Positions 28,992 through 37,779 of a stretch of 37,779 nucleotides of DNA are shown one piece after another. Under the pieces are notes generated by a model that was not told where the DNA came from, made no database searches, and saw only the letters and a program-made list of their open reading frames with translations. The position numbers and the translations under genes are program-made. The DNA comes from Burkholderia sp. lig30 (GTDB lineage Bacteria; Pseudomonadota; Gammaproteobacteria; Burkholderiales; Burkholderiaceae): the NCBI RefSeq assembly GCF_000687455.2, contig NZ_JGVW01000091.1, positions 1-37,779 of the forward strand, written 5' to 3'. The first letter of the stretch is position 1; each line of letters opens with the position of its first letter.

Positions 28992-29846
28992 GTGCGACTG
29001 ATCGACTGGAACATTCAATGGGGCCGCGACGCGGACGGCATCGTCGACCTGCCCCGCACCATCGCGGCCGCCCGCGCACTCGGCGATTTCGACGTGCTCT
29101 GCCTGCAGGAAGTCACGCGCGGATTCGGCGCGCTGCCCGGCCACCCGGGCCCGGACCAATTCGTCGAACTCGCCGCGCTGCTGCCCGGCTACACGATCGT
29201 CGAGGCGATCGGCACCGACCTGCCGCCGGCCGCGCCGGGCCAGCCGCGCCGGCAGTTCGGCAACGCGCTCGCCACCCGCCTGCCGGCCGGGCGCGTGATG
29301 CGCCGCCTGCTGCCATGGCCCGCCGACGACACTGCGCCGTCGATGCCGCGCGTCGCGCTCGAAGTCGAGCTGTCGGCCGCATCCGGGCCGGTACGCGTGA
29401 CCGTCACCCACCTCGAATACTATTCCGTACGGCAGCGGCTCGCGCAGGTCGACGCACTGCGCGACCGGCATCGCGAAGCCTGCGCGCACGCCGACCACCC
29501 GGCACCGGCGGAAAATGCCGCGGGGCCGTTCGCCGCGACCGGACAGCCGCGCGATGCGATCGTCTGCGGCGACTTCAACAGCGCGTTCGGCAGCGACGCC
29601 TACCGCCGCTTCATCGAACCGATCGACGCCGTACCGCGCTTCGTCGACGCGTGGACGGCGCTGCACCCGGGACAAACCCCGCCACCGACGGCGGGCGTCT
29701 ACGACACGCAACAATGGTCGGAGGGGCCGCTCGCATGCGACTTCGTGTTCGTCACCGAGAGCCTGCTGCCGCGCGTCACGCGCTGCGAGATCGACGGCGA
29801 CGTGCGCGCGTCCGATCACCAGCCGATCGTGCTTGAACTGGGCTGA
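28992..29846 (+). CDS. Endonuclease/exonuclease/phosphatase family protein
   Basis: DNase I-like fold (EEP superfamily), a metal-dependent phosphodiesterase group that includes ExoIII, inositol phosphatases and sphingomyelinases. In 284 residues the family motifs are all present: N7 in DWNIQW, E40 in [14 protein letters not shown] in the last third, CDFVF, and a terminal SDHQP with the catalytic His. No signal peptide, so likely cytoplasmic. The start is GTG with AGGAG upstream. The actual substrate (DNA, lipid or nucleotide) cannot be read from sequence. It converges on the exonuclease gene 8 bp downstream. Confidence 0.88.
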   Translation: MRLIDWNIQWGRDADGIVDLPRTIAAARALGDFDVLCLQEVTRGFGALPGHPGPDQFVELAALLPGYTIVEAIGTDLPPAAPGQPRRQFGNALATRLPAGRVMRRLLPWPADDTAPSMPRVALEVELSAASGPVRVTVTHLEYYSVRQRLAQVDALRDRHREACAHADHPAPAENAAGPFAATGQPRDAIVCGDFNSAFGSDAYRRFIEPIDAVPRFVDAWTALHPGQTPPPTAGVYDTQQWSEGPLACDFVFVTESLLPRVTRCEIDGDVRASDHQPIVLELG

Positions 29847-29853
29847 CCGCGCG

Positions 29854-30630
29854 CTACGCGTCGAACGCCGCGAGGTATTCTGCCCAGTGCGGCGCCGTCT
29901 CCTGCATCAGCGAGCTCTTGACGAGCAGGATCTCGTCCGCGTACTCGCTTGCCGTGAGACCGCCGCGCATCAGCTGGAAGCGGCAGTACAGCAGGTACGT
30001 GTTGACGACGTCGGTTTCGCAGTAGTTGCGGATCTCGTCGATGCGGCCTTCCAGAAACGCCTTCCACACCTGGCTGCCGTCCATCCCGAGCTTGCCGGGA
30101 AAGCCGCACAGCTTCGCGAGCGCGTCGAGCGGCGCGTTCGCACGCGCCTGGTACATCGCGAGCAGGTCCATCAGGTCGGTGTGCCGCGAGTGATAGCGCG
30201 AGATGTAGTTGTTCCACTTGAAGTCGCGGTCGTCCTCGCCGAGATCCCAGTAGCGCGACGCAGCGATGCCGTGCACCAGCGCGCGGTAATGCAGCACCGG
30301 CAGGTCGAAGCCGCCGCCGTTCCACGACACGAGCTGCGGCGTGTATTTCTCGATCACGCGATAGAACGACTGGATCAGCGCCGCTTCGCCGTCCTGCGGC
30401 GTGCCGAGCGAACGCACGCGAAAGCCGTTCTGGTCGCGAAACACGCATGAAATCGCGGCGACGCGCTGCAGGTGATGCGGCAGGAAATCGCTGCCGGTCT
30501 TCTCGCGGCGCGCGGCAAACGCATGTTCGGCCACCGCGGCATCGTCGAGCGTGGCGGGCAAATCGTCGAGACGGCGAATGCCGTCGACATCGGGAATTGT
30601 CTCGATGTCAAAAACCAGAATGGGTGTCAT
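29854..30630 (-). CDS. PolB-like 3'-5' exonuclease
   Basis: A 258-residue protein of the DEDD (DnaQ/PolB-type) exonuclease superfamily. Exo I is FDIET with D8 and E10; Exo II is SWNGGGFD with D109; Exo III is YCETD with Y203 and D207, so all four metal-binding acidic residues are present. There is no polymerase domain. Annotators call it a predicted exonuclease related to the proofreading domain of PolB. It begins 3 bp after the rpoS stop on the same strand and may be co-expressed with the stress operon. Its ribosome binding site is weak, which suggests coupling to rpoS. Confidence 0.9.
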   Translation of the reverse strand: MTPILVFDIETIPDVDGIRRLDDLPATLDDAAVAEHAFAARREKTGSDFLPHHLQRVAAISCVFRDQNGFRVRSLGTPQDGEAALIQSFYRVIEKYTPQLVSWNGGGFDLPVLHYRALVHGIAASRYWDLGEDDRDFKWNNYISRYHSRHTDLMDLLAMYQARANAPLDALAKLCGFPGKLGMDGSQVWKAFLEGRIDEIRNYCETDVVNTYLLYCRFQLMRGGLTASEYADEILLVKSSLMQETAPHWAEYLAAFDA

Positions 30631-30633
30631 CGG

Positions 30634-31716
30634 TTACAGAACGGCGTCCTTGCGAACGCCATTGGAGGCGAAAAACCGCTTCAGGCGCACCAGCGCTTCC
30701 TGCTGGATCTGACGCACGCGCTCGCGGGTCAACCCCATCTCGTCGGCCAGCTCCTCGAGCGTCGCCGGCTCGATGTGATTCAGGCCGAAGCGGCGCTCGA
30801 TCACGTGCCGGTGCTTGTCGGACAGGCGCGACAGCCACGCGCGCGTGAGCGTCTCGAGCTCGCGGTGCTGCACTTCGGCATCCGGCGACTGGCTCTGGTC
30901 GTCGGGCAGCAAGTCGAGAAGGCTGCTCGCCGGATCGAGGTCGAGCGGCGCGTCGAGCGACGCGGTGTGTTCGTTGAGCGCGAGAATGTCGGTGACTTCC
31001 TCGGCGGTCTTGCCGGTCAGGTAGGCGATGTCGTCGATGCTGGCTTCGCGGCGGTCCGCCGCCTCGCCCGTCGACATCGAGTTCTTTTCGAGGTGACGCT
31101 TCGCGCGCAGCACCTGGTTGAGCTCGCGGATTACGTGCACCGGCAGGCGCACGGTGCGGGCCTGGTTCATGATCGCCCGCTCGATGCTTTGCCGGATCCA
31201 CCAGGTCGCGTAGGTCGAGAACCGGAAGCCGCGCGTCGGATCGAATTTCTCGATCGCGTGCATCAGCCCGAGATTGCCCTCTTCGATCAGGTCGAGCAGC
31301 GGCACGCCGCGATTCAGGTAGCCCTTCGCAATGCTGACGACGAGCCGCAGGTTGCGCTCGATCATCACCTGGCGCGCATCGAATTCGCCCGCCTTCGCGA
31401 GCCGCGAATAGCGCTGCTCTTCCTCGACCGTCAGGAGCGGCTTGACGCTGATGCGGTTCAGGTAATGCTGGATCGTGTCGGCGGTCAGTTCCGCCTGCAG
31501 CATCGCGCGGAAATCGTCGATGTCCGGCGCGGCGGCGGCGGTGGTTTCCCGCTCCTCGTCGCCGCCCTCCGCGTCGCGCGCCTCGAATTCGCGCTCGTTG
31601 TCGGCGGCGTCGTCTTCTTCCTCCGTCGAAGCGCCAGCGCGCTCCACCGATGCTTGCGTGGCGCGACTGATCTTCTCAGACTCGGCTTGCGGCTCGTGGC
31701 GCTTCGATTTCGGCAT
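30634..31716 (-). CDS. rpoS: Stationary-phase sigma factor RpoS
   Basis: Sigma-38, the general stress/stationary-phase factor. The 360-residue product has an acidic low-complexity N-terminal segment (about 31-57), region 1.2 (about 68-100), region 2 with DLIEEGNLGLMHAIEKFDP (142-160) and the -10-contacting segment up to about 185, region 3, and the region 4.2 helix-turn-helix with LTRERVRQIQQEAL near the end. Preceded by nlpD at a gap of 11 bp. In E. coli the main rpoS promoter lies inside nlpD; whether that holds here is not visible. Confidence 0.96.
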   Translation of the reverse strand: MPKSKRHEPQAESEKISRATQASVERAGASTEEEDDAADNEREFEARDAEGGDEERETTAAAAPDIDDFRAMLQAELTADTIQHYLNRISVKPLLTVEEEQRYSRLAKAGEFDARQVMIERNLRLVVSIAKGYLNRGVPLLDLIEEGNLGLMHAIEKFDPTRGFRFSTYATWWIRQSIERAIMNQARTVRLPVHVIRELNQVLRAKRHLEKNSMSTGEAADRREASIDDIAYLTGKTAEEVTDILALNEHTASLDAPLDLDPASSLLDLLPDDQSQSPDAEVQHRELETLTRAWLSRLSDKHRHVIERRFGLNHIEPATLEELADEMGLTRERVRQIQQEALVRLKRFFASNGVRKDAVL

Positions 31717-31727
31717 GGTCGTCTCGT

Positions 31728-32636
31728 CTATTGAGGCGGCAAATACTTCAGCGGATCGACAGGTTTACCCTGTCGGCGAACCTCGAAATGCAGCATCACG
31801 CGGTCGGCATCGCTATTACCCATCTCGGCGATTTTCTGTCCCTTCGTCACCGCGTCCCCCTCTTTTACCATCAAAGCGCGATTGTGTGCATACGCTGTGA
31901 GATAAGTCGCGTCGTGCTTGATGATAATGAGGTTGCCATAGCCGCGCAGGCCGTTGCCCGCGTAGACGACGCGGCCGTCCGCCGCCGCCTTGACCGACTC
32001 GCCGGTAGCGCCGCCGATGTTGACGCCCTTGTTCTTCGCGTCGTCGAAACCGTTCAGCACCGGGCCGCGCGCCGGCCATGCGAACGTCACCGGGCCGCTC
32101 GGCACGACCGACGTGTCGCTCGATGCGGCCGCGGGCGCGACCGCCGGCGCCGCTGCCGCCCTGGAACCGGAACCATTGCCGTTGGCCGGCACCGCGGGAC
32201 CGCTGCTCAGCGGCGCGGTCTGCACGGCCGCACCGGCGACCGGCGCGGTTGCGACGCCCGCTCCCGCGACCGCCGGCGAACCCGGCGGCACGACGCGCAG
32301 CAACTGGTCGACCTCGATCTGATTCGGGTTCGCCAGATTGTTCCAGGCGGCGATGTCGCGATAGTTCTGACCGTTCTCGAGCGCAATCCGGTACAGCGTG
32401 TCGCCCGGCTTCACGCGGTAGAAACCCGGAGGCGGCGGGCCGAGCGGCACCGCAGGCTGCGCGCCGGGCATCGCGCCGAGCGCGCCCGAACGGTCGACAA
32501 CGGGGGCGTTGTCGAGCCGCGTCGCACAGGCGGCCAGAAGCGAAAACGCTGCCACACAGATCGCGCGCTGGGCGAGCGTGAGCGGTACCTTCAAACGATT
32601 GTTTTCCATCGCGCGCAACATACTCATCGGTTTCAA
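31728..32636 (-). CDS. nlpD: NlpD-like LysM/LytM lipoprotein
   Basis: Outer-membrane lipoprotein that activates a cell-wall amidase (AmiC type) at division. In 302 residues: lipobox LAAC (34-37, acylated C37), a LysM domain ([18 protein letters not shown] and following, about 72-116), an Ala/Pro/Val-rich linker (about 118-190) and a C-terminal M23/LytM domain. In the LytM domain the first zinc-site residues are replaced (VNIGGATG), leaving a degenerate, non-catalytic domain as in NlpD. The start is uncertain: TTG at 32636 has GGAG at a 4-nt spacing and overlaps the pcm TGA. ATG at 32627 is the alternative. Confidence 0.9.
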   Translation of the reverse strand: MKPMSMLRAMENNRLKVPLTLAQRAICVAAFSLLAACATRLDNAPVVDRSGALGAMPGAQPAVPLGPPPPGFYRVKPGDTLYRIALENGQNYRDIAAWNNLANPNQIEVDQLLRVVPPGSPAVAGAGVATAPVAGAAVQTAPLSSGPAVPANGNGSGSRAAAAPAVAPAAASSDTSVVPSGPVTFAWPARGPVLNGFDDAKNKGVNIGGATGESVKAAADGRVVYAGNGLRGYGNLIIIKHDATYLTAYAHNRALMVKEGDAVTKGQKIAEMGNSDADRVMLHFEVRRQGKPVDPLKYLPPQ

Positions 32637-33514
32637 ATCACTCCGGATTTTAAAGGGACAAAGAAAACGCGATCAAGCCGCGACTCGCGCCACTGCGCGT
32701 GCGCGACGCGCTCCACGAGGGTAAGCACCTGGGGCTGTCCGCTCTGCGCGCCGACCGGGGCGACGAGGCGCCCGCCGATCGTCAGCTGCTCGAGCAGCGC
32801 CTGCGGCACATCGAGCCCCGCTGCCGCGAGCACGATCGCGTCGAACGGCGCCGCCGACGGCAGGCCGACGCGGCCGTCGCCGTAATGCAGGCGGATGTTC
32901 GGCACGCGCAGTGGCCGCAGATTCAGCTTGGCCCGCTCGTAGAGCGGCTTGACACGTTCAATCGAATACACATCGCGCGCCACGTGACTCAGCACGGCGG
33001 CCTGATAGCCGCATCCGGTGCCGATCTCGAGGACGCGCTCGAGCGTGCGGCCGGCCGCCGCGAGCTCGATCATCCGCGCGACGACGGACGGCTTGGAAAT
33101 CGTCTGGTGGTGGCCGATCGGCAGCGCGGAGTCTTCGTAGGCCTGCGTGGCGAGACCCGGATCAACAAACATATGGCGCGGCACCGCGGCCATCGCCGCC
33201 AGCACGCGCGCGTCGGTCACGCCGTTCGCGCGCAGCCGTTCGACCATCCGCTCGCGCACGCGTTCCGACGTCAGCGCGTGCGGGACGGCCTGCGCAACGC
33301 TCGGCGCGGCTTTGTTGTCGGGATGTTTGGCCGGCATCGCGGCGCCGTTGCGCGCGGGACGGCTGTCCTGCGCACGCGGCGCGCCGCCCGACAGTCGCAG
33401 ACGGGCAGACTCGCCCGCCGCATGGCGTTCGCCGGCCAGGCCCTCGGCCTTGCGCGGCTCGCGCTTGAGATCTTCGAGCGCAAGCGGAAACCGCTTCGCG
33501 CGCCCGCCGCTCAT
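32633..33514 (-). CDS. pcm: Protein-L-isoaspartate O-methyltransferase
   Basis: Repairs isoaspartyl residues in aged proteins using SAM. The catalytic core (about 86-293) includes [11 protein letters not shown] and the SAM motif [11 protein letters not shown] (171-181). The product is 293 residues, about 85 longer than E. coli Pcm, because of an N-terminal extension rich in Arg, Ala, Gly and Pro with no recognisable domain. The start ATG at 33514 shares bases with the surE stop (ATGA overlap), which argues for the long form. An internal ATG at residue 60 is possible. It lies between surE and nlpD as in E. coli. Confidence 0.94.
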   Translation of the reverse strand: MSGGRAKRFPLALEDLKREPRKAEGLAGERHAAGESARLRLSGGAPRAQDSRPARNGAAMPAKHPDNKAAPSVAQAVPHALTSERVRERMVERLRANGVTDARVLAAMAAVPRHMFVDPGLATQAYEDSALPIGHHQTISKPSVVARMIELAAAGRTLERVLEIGTGCGYQAAVLSHVARDVYSIERVKPLYERAKLNLRPLRVPNIRLHYGDGRVGLPSAAPFDAIVLAAAGLDVPQALLEQLTIGGRLVAPVGAQSGQPQVLTLVERVAHAQWRESRLDRVFFVPLKSGVI

Positions 33515-34272
33515 GAAGCACGCCCCTCGGCGCGTGCCCAATCGCGCGTCGCGGACAGCATCTGCGTATGCGTGAGATCGAGCTGCAACGGCGTGATCGA
33601 CACGAAACCGTTCGCTACCGCGTGAAAGTCCGTGCCTTCGCTCGCGTCCAGCGCATCGCCCGACGGCCCGATCCAGAAGATCGGCTCGCCGCGCGGGTTG
33701 GTCTGGCGGATCACCGGCTGCGACGGGTGCCGCTTGCCGAGGCGGGTGACCTTCCAGCCTTTGATCGCGTCGTAAGGCAGGTTGGGGATGTTGACGTTCA
33801 GCAGCGGCTGGCCGGGCAGCGGATGCGCGAGATAGTGGCTGACGATCTCGGCCGCGACGCGCGCCGCATCGGCGAGGTGCGCCCAGTCCTTGTCGACCAG
33901 CGAGAACGCGATCGCCGGCACGCCGAACATGATGCCTTCGGTCGCCGCCGCGACGGTTCCCGAATACAGGGTGTCCTCCCCCATGTTCTGGCCGTTGTTG
34001 ATGCCGGACACGACGAGATCCGGCTTCGCGTCGAGCGTGCCGGTCAGTGCGACGTGCACGGAATCGGTGGGCGTGCCGTTCACATAGAAGAAACCCGTAC
34101 TCGCGGAACGCTGCACCGACAGCGGCCGCGACAGGGTCAGGGAGTTCGACGCGCCACTGCAATTCTGCTCGGGCGCCATCACGGTCAGCTCGGCCAGCGG
34201 CCGCAGCGCGTCGTGAAGCGCGGCGAGACCGGAGGCGAGATAGCCGTCGTCGTTGCTGAGTAGGATTCGCAT
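33511..34272 (-). CDS. surE: 5'/3'-nucleotidase SurE
   Basis: Metal-dependent nucleotidase (stationary-phase survival protein). The 253-residue product starts with [15 protein letters not shown] (D8, D9), has S39 in the EQNCSG loop and N92 in SGINNGQN, i.e. the complete metal site. It is first in the surE-pcm-nlpD-rpoS cluster. The start is fixed by family alignment (all begin M-R-I-L). A TACAAT box ends only 6 nt upstream of the ATG, so a leaderless transcript is possible. Confidence 0.97.
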   Translation of the reverse strand: MRILLSNDDGYLASGLAALHDALRPLAELTVMAPEQNCSGASNSLTLSRPLSVQRSASTGFFYVNGTPTDSVHVALTGTLDAKPDLVVSGINNGQNMGEDTLYSGTVAAATEGIMFGVPAIAFSLVDKDWAHLADAARVAAEIVSHYLAHPLPGQPLLNVNIPNLPYDAIKGWKVTRLGKRHPSQPVIRQTNPRGEPIFWIGPSGDALDASEGTDFHAVANGFVSITPLQLDLTHTQMLSATRDWARAEGRAS

Positions 34273-34278
34273 GCGGCG

Positions 34279-34284
34279 ATTGTA
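34279..34284 (-). promoter_or_regulatory. Candidate -10 box directly before surE
   Basis: TACAAT on the minus strand, with 6 nt between it and the ATG. The -35 hexamer at 17 nt is CTCGCG, a poor match. No Shine-Dalgarno lies between the box and the ATG. Confidence 0.35.
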
Positions 34285-34342
34285 ACCGAGGAAAGATGGC
34301 GCGCGAGCGACATCCGGCGCTTCCCGCGCGCCGCCGCATGCG

Positions 34343-34368
34343 GCCCGCCGGCGCGTTGCGCGGCGGGC
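34343..34368 (-). repeat. Hairpin after the CoA-transferase gene
   Basis: GCCCGCCG (34343-34350) and CGGCGGGC (34361-34368) pair around a loop that can form 3 further pairs. It lies 8 nt past the stop of the CoA-transferase gene and has no T-run. It probably marks the end of that transcript. Confidence 0.5.
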
Positions 34369-34376
34369 ATTTCTGC

Positions 34377-35582
34377 TCAGATCGCGCCCGCTTCGCGCAG
34401 CGCGGCGATCGCCGCCGCGTCGTAGCCGAGCCCGCGCAGCACTTCGTCGGTGTGCTCGCCGAGCTCGGGGCCGAGCCAGCGCGTTTCGCCCGGTGTGCCG
34501 GACAGCTTCGGCGTGATGTTCGGCAGCGGGATCTCGGTGCCGTCACCGAGCCTGAAGCGCTGGATCATCTGCCGCGCGACGAACTGCGGATCGGTGAACA
34601 TGTCGGCGGCGCTGTAGATCCGCCCGGCCGGCACGTCCGCGGCGTTCAGCACCGCGAGCGCCTCGTCGATCGTGCGCGGCGCGAGCCATGCCGCTATCGC
34701 GTCGTCGATCTCCCGCGTGCGCGGCACGCGGCCGTCGTTGTGCGCGAGCGCCGGATCGTCGGCGAGGTCGTCGCGCTCGATCGCCTTCATCAGCCGCTTG
34801 AAGATCGGATCGCTGTTGCCGCCGATCACGATGCTGCCGTCGCGGCACGCATAGGTGTTCGACGGCACGATCCCGGGCAGCGATGCGCCCGTGCGCTCGC
34901 GCACGAGACCGTACACGCCGTACTCCGGCACGACGCTCTCCATCATGTTGAACACGGCCTCGTACAGCGCGACGTCGACCACCTGCCCCGTACCGCCGTT
35001 CGCGTTGCGGTGATGGAGCGCCATCAGCGCGCCGATCACGCCGTGCAGCGCGGCGATCGAGTCGCCGATCGAGATGCCGATGCGCGGCGGCGGCAGCTCC
35101 GGATAGCCGGTAATGTGCCGCAACCCGCCCATCGATTCGGCGATCGCGCCGAAGCCCGGCCGGTCGCGATACGGTCCGGTCTGCCCGTAACCGGACAGGC
35201 GCACCATCACGAGGCCCGGATTGGCGGCGGACAGCACGTCGTAGCCGAGCCCGAGCTTTTCGAGGAGGCCCGGCCGGAAGTTCTCGATCACGATGTCGGC
35301 TTCGGCCGCGAGCCGGCGCGCAATGTCCCTGCCCTCGTCCGTCTTCAGGTTCAGCGTGACCGATTTTTTGTTGCGTGCCTGCACCGCCCACCACAGCGAC
35401 GTGCCGCCCGCCTCCGGGTATAGCTTGCGCCACTTGCGCAGCGGATCGCCGCCTTTCGGATCTTCGATCTTGATGACTTCGGCGCCGAATTCGGCAAAGA
35501 GACGCGAGGCGAACGGCCCCGCGATCAATGTCCCGAACTCGAGCACCTTGACGCCCGCGAGCGGGCCCTGGCTCGTGCTCAT
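34377..35582 (-). CDS. Class III CoA-transferase (CaiB/BaiF family)
   Basis: Transfers CoA between carboxylic acids (formyl-CoA:oxalate transferase family). The 401-residue product has the N-terminal [19 protein letters not shown], a NFRPG motif, and D174 in SIGDSIAA at the position of the catalytic Asp of formyl-CoA transferases. The chosen ATG at 35582 has AGGGAG about 5 nt upstream; an open frame continues to 35687 without support. The substrate cannot be told. It follows recR by 52 bp, and the interval contains a 7-bp hairpin (35610-35627), so it may be read from the recR operon. Confidence 0.92.
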   Translation of the reverse strand: MSTSQGPLAGVKVLEFGTLIAGPFASRLFAEFGAEVIKIEDPKGGDPLRKWRKLYPEAGGTSLWWAVQARNKKSVTLNLKTDEGRDIARRLAAEADIVIENFRPGLLEKLGLGYDVLSAANPGLVMVRLSGYGQTGPYRDRPGFGAIAESMGGLRHITGYPELPPPRIGISIGDSIAALHGVIGALMALHHRNANGGTGQVVDVALYEAVFNMMESVVPEYGVYGLVRERTGASLPGIVPSNTYACRDGSIVIGGNSDPIFKRLMKAIERDDLADDPALAHNDGRVPRTREIDDAIAAWLAPRTIDEALAVLNAADVPAGRIYSAADMFTDPQFVARQMIQRFRLGDGTEIPLPNITPKLSGTPGETRWLGPELGEHTDEVLRGLGYDAAAIAALREAGAI

Positions 35583-35634
35583 GTGTCTCCCTGGCATGAA
35601 CATGGATGACGCCGCCGACGGGCGGCGCATGGCG

Positions 35635-36231
35635 CTACATCGTGCGGCGGTCGAGCATCGCGCGCGCGATCGTGCCCGCGTCGACATACTCCAGCTCGCC
35701 GCCGACCGGCACCCCGCGCGCGAGACGCGTGACCGCGAGGCCGCGCGCCTTCAGCGTCTGGCCCAGGTAGTGCGCGGTGGCTTCGCCTTCATTCGTGAAA
35801 TTGGTCGCCAGCACGACTTCCTTGACGATGCCGTCGGACGCGCGCCGCACCAGCCGGTCGAAATGGATTTCCTTGGGGCCGATGCCGTCGAGCGGACTCA
35901 GCCGCCCCATCAGCACGAAGTACAGCCCGCGATAGGTCATCGTCTGTTCGAGCATGATCTGGTCGGCAGGCGTCTCGACAACGCACAGCAACGTCGGATC
36001 GCGCTCGGTGTCGCTGCAGACCTCGCAGATCTGCGCTTCGGTGAACGTATTGCACTTCTCGCAGTGCCGCAGGTGCTCGGTCGCGAACAGCAGCGAACGG
36101 CCGAGCCGCTCCGCCCCCTCCCGGTCGTGCTGCATCAGGTGGTACGCAATGCGTTGCGCGGACTTCGGCCCGACGCCGGGCAGCGCGCGCAGCGCCTCGA
36201 CGAGGGCGGACAAGGCTGAGGGCTGTTTCAT
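35635..36231 (-). CDS. recR: Recombination mediator protein RecR
   Basis: Works with RecF and RecO to load RecA at gaps. The 198-residue product has an N-terminal helix-hairpin-helix ([14 protein letters not shown], about 19-32), a four-cysteine zinc finger (C57, C60, C69, C72) and a Toprim domain (about 80-175). Length is as expected. It is 37 bp downstream of ybaB in the usual dnaX-ybaB-recR arrangement. Confidence 0.96.
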   Translation of the reverse strand: MKQPSALSALVEALRALPGVGPKSAQRIAYHLMQHDREGAERLGRSLLFATEHLRHCEKCNTFTEAQICEVCSDTERDPTLLCVVETPADQIMLEQTMTYRGLYFVLMGRLSPLDGIGPKEIHFDRLVRRASDGIVKEVVLATNFTNEGEATAHYLGQTLKARGLAVTRLARGVPVGGELEYVDAGTIARAMLDRRTM

Positions 36232-36268
36232 GCGAAAACGCCGGCGGCTCCGGATTCGGGTAATGCGC

Positions 36269-36595
36269 TCAGAACGGCAGCTTGAAGCCCGGGGGCAGCG
36301 GCAGGCCCGACGTCATGCCGCTCATCTTTTCCTGCGACGTCGCTTCCGCCTTGCGGGCGGCATCGTTGAACGCCGCGGCGACGAGGTCCTCAAGCATGTC
36401 CTTGTCGTCGGCGAGCAGGCTCGGATCGATCGACACGCGGCGCACCTCGTTCTTGCAGGTCATCGTCACCTTGACGAGGCCCGCGCCCGACTGCCCTTCG
36501 ACTTCGATCTGCGCAAGCTGCTCCTGCATCTTCTTCATGTTTTCCTGCATTTGCTGCGCTTGCTTCATCAGTCCGGCGAGTTGGCCTTTCAACAT
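36269..36595 (-). CDS. YbaB/EbfC-family nucleoid-associated protein
   Basis: Small DNA-binding dimer, found next to dnaX and recR in most bacteria. The 108-residue product has the helical N-terminus [20 protein letters not shown], a central beta region with VSIDPSLL, and a C-terminal helix. It ends in a Gly/Pro-rich tail ([11 protein letters not shown]), as is usual. AAGGAG is 7 nt upstream of the ATG at 36595, which decides this start over the longer open frame. Confidence 0.95.
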   Translation of the reverse strand: MLKGQLAGLMKQAQQMQENMKKMQEQLAQIEVEGQSGAGLVKVTMTCKNEVRRVSIDPSLLADDKDMLEDLVAAAFNDAARKAEATSQEKMSGMTSGLPLPPGFKLPF

Positions 36596-36623
36596 GGGAA
36601 TACTCCTTCTTGATCGTGTGAAA

Positions 36624-36646
36624 GCCGGCACGCGGCGCGTGCCGGC
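36624..36646 (-). repeat. Hairpin between dnaX and ybaB
   Basis: GCCGGCACGC (36624-36633) and GCGTGCCGGC (36637-36646) form a perfect 10-bp stem with the 3-nt loop GGC. There is no T-run on the coding strand. It lies 28 nt before the ybaB ATG. Confidence 0.6.
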
Positions 36647-36689
36647 CGATGTGTGTGAGCGTGATTGTGCCTGCTGCGACGCTACCCGT

Positions 36690-37779
36690 TCAATGCAACG
36701 TCGGCGGCGCACCGTCCGGCGGCGCGGCCGCATCGGCGAGCGGCCGCACCGAGCCGTCGACGATGCGCGCGCCGAATTCGCGCACCAGTTGCTGGACGAA
36801 CGGGTCCGCATGGATCTCCTGTTCCGCGTCCCGCTGGCGCTGCGCGCGCGCGGCGGCGTCGAGCGCCGCGGCCGTGCGGCGCGCCGGGCCAACCTCGACG
36901 TCGATCTCGAGCGTCTTGCCGATCGTCTCCGCGAGCGCGGCCTTCAGCTTCGCGACCTGCGCCGCATCCGCGTATTGCGGCACCGGCACGGACAGCTTGA
37001 GCGTCGTCGCGTCGACCGCCGTCAGTTCACTATTGAACGCGAGCTGATACGCGACGCCCTTGAGCGGCAGCCGCGCGGCAAGCGCCGGCCACTCGCCGTC
37101 GAAGCCGATCGGATCGAGCGCGATCGCGGGCGGCAGCGGGCGCGCATCCACCGGCGCGGCCGGTTTCGGCGCGACGCGCACGTCGTCCGGCCCGCTGTCG
37201 AACACCGGCACGAAACCGTCGTCCGGCGGCCCGCCGAACATCTCGTCCGCGCTGAGCGGCACGTAGTCGTCGGGCGGAATGTCTTCCCACGGCGGCGGCG
37301 CGTCGCGCGTCTCGGGCTGCGGCGCGCGCGCGGCAGCCCGCGGCGTCGGCACCGGTACCGCCGGACGCGGTGCGGCGAGCTTCGCGGCGGCCGGCGTCGC
37401 CGCCGGTTTCGCCGCGGCGGCCGGGCGCGCACGGTCGGTCGACACGCGCATGCCGGCGTTACGCAACACGTCGAGCGCGGCGGCCGCGCCGCTCGTGCGC
37501 GGCGCGGTGCGGGCGCCGGACTCGGCCGGTGCGGTGCGCGCGACGGATTCGGCCGGCCGCGCGGATGCCGGAGCCGGCGCGGAAGCGGCCGGCTGCGCGT
37601 CGTCGCGCACGGAGGCGAATGCATCGGTGGCGGCCGCCTGCGCGGGTGCAGCCGACGGAGCCGTTTCGCCAGCCGACGACGCAGGCGCAACGGCTGCCGG
37701 CTTGGCAGAGGCCGCCTCGGATGCCGGATGCGGCTGGGCCGCCGGCTTCACCACCGGGGCTGCTTGAGCTGCTTGAGCT
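36690..37779 (-). CDS. dnaX: DNA polymerase III subunit tau/gamma (C-terminal part, runs off the window)
   Basis: The frame is open through the right edge, so only about 363 C-terminal residues are seen and the AAA+ clamp-loader domain is outside. The visible part starts as a very Ala/Pro-rich linker, then a short acidic patch ([14 protein letters not shown]), and ends in a folded region with [13 protein letters not shown] and a C-terminal [20 protein letters not shown]. This is the kind of tail found in tau, which holds polymerase alpha and the helicase. Assignment relies on this and on ybaB-recR following. No gamma frameshift site is visible in this part. Confidence 0.82.
   Translation of the reverse strand, partial: AQAAQAAPVVKPAAQPHPASEAASAKPAAVAPASSAGETAPSAAPAQAAATDAFASVRDDAQPAASAPAPASARPAESVARTAPAESGARTAPRTSGAAAALDVLRNAGMRVSTDRARPAAAAKPAATPAAAKLAAPRPAVPVPTPRAAARAPQPETRDAPPPWEDIPPDDYVPLSADEMFGGPPDDGFVPVFDSGPDDVRVAPKPAAPVDARPLPPAIALDPIGFDGEWPALAARLPLKGVAYQLAFNSELTAVDATTLKLSVPVPQYADAAQVAKLKAALAETIGKTLEIDVEVGPARRTAAALDAAARAQRQRDAEQEIHADPFVQQLVREFGARIVDGSVRPLADAAAPPDGAPPTLH

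Overview
The window is GC-rich bacterial chromosome with dense, conserved housekeeping genes. Gene content and order (ndk-rlmN-rodZ-ispG-hisS-yfgM-bamB-der-hfq-hflX-hflK-hflC-hisZ-purA; surE-pcm-nlpD-rpoS; dnaX-ybaB-recR) point to a beta-proteobacterium of the Burkholderia group, most likely a Burkholderia cepacia-complex main chromosome. The genus is inferred from family resemblance and synteny, not from a search. No rRNA, tRNA, CRISPR array or insertion sequence was seen.

Layout. Positions 59-3389 (minus strand) hold a DinG/YoaA-type iron-sulfur helicase, a small YdcH-like protein and an uncharacterised exported coiled-coil protein. Tex (3542-5875) is on the plus strand and faces the potassium transporter Kup across a perfect bidirectional terminator. 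From 24692 down to 8196 the minus strand carries a nearly unbroken run of 15 genes. They cover nucleotide balance (ndk, purA, a phosphoribosyltransferase), rRNA methylation (rlmN), cell shape (rodZ), isoprenoid synthesis (ispG), histidine activation and the HisZ regulator, outer-membrane assembly (yfgM, bamB), ribosome GTPases (der, hflX), RNA chaperoning (hfq) and FtsH control (hflK, hflC). Several gene boundaries in this run carry perfect hairpins. A Bax-inhibitor-1/YccA-like membrane gene lies divergently upstream of ndk.

The accessory part is about 25.97-27.45 kb. It is visibly AT-richer and encodes an Hcp tube protein of the type VI secretion system, a DUF2778/Tlde1-like L,D-transpeptidase-fold protein with an intact His/Ser-x-Gly-Cys centre, and a small two-helix membrane protein whose gene overlaps the end of the enzyme gene. 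I read this as a compact Hcp-effector-immunity cassette placed between housekeeping genes, with its own promoter, a palindrome and a terminator region. It is the most interesting element here.

To the right are rlmD, a divergent endonuclease/exonuclease/phosphatase-family gene, and the minus-strand stress cluster surE-pcm-nlpD-rpoS followed directly by a PolB-like 3'-5' exonuclease gene. Then come a class III CoA-transferase and the recombination/replication group recR, ybaB and the 3' part of dnaX, which runs off the right edge.
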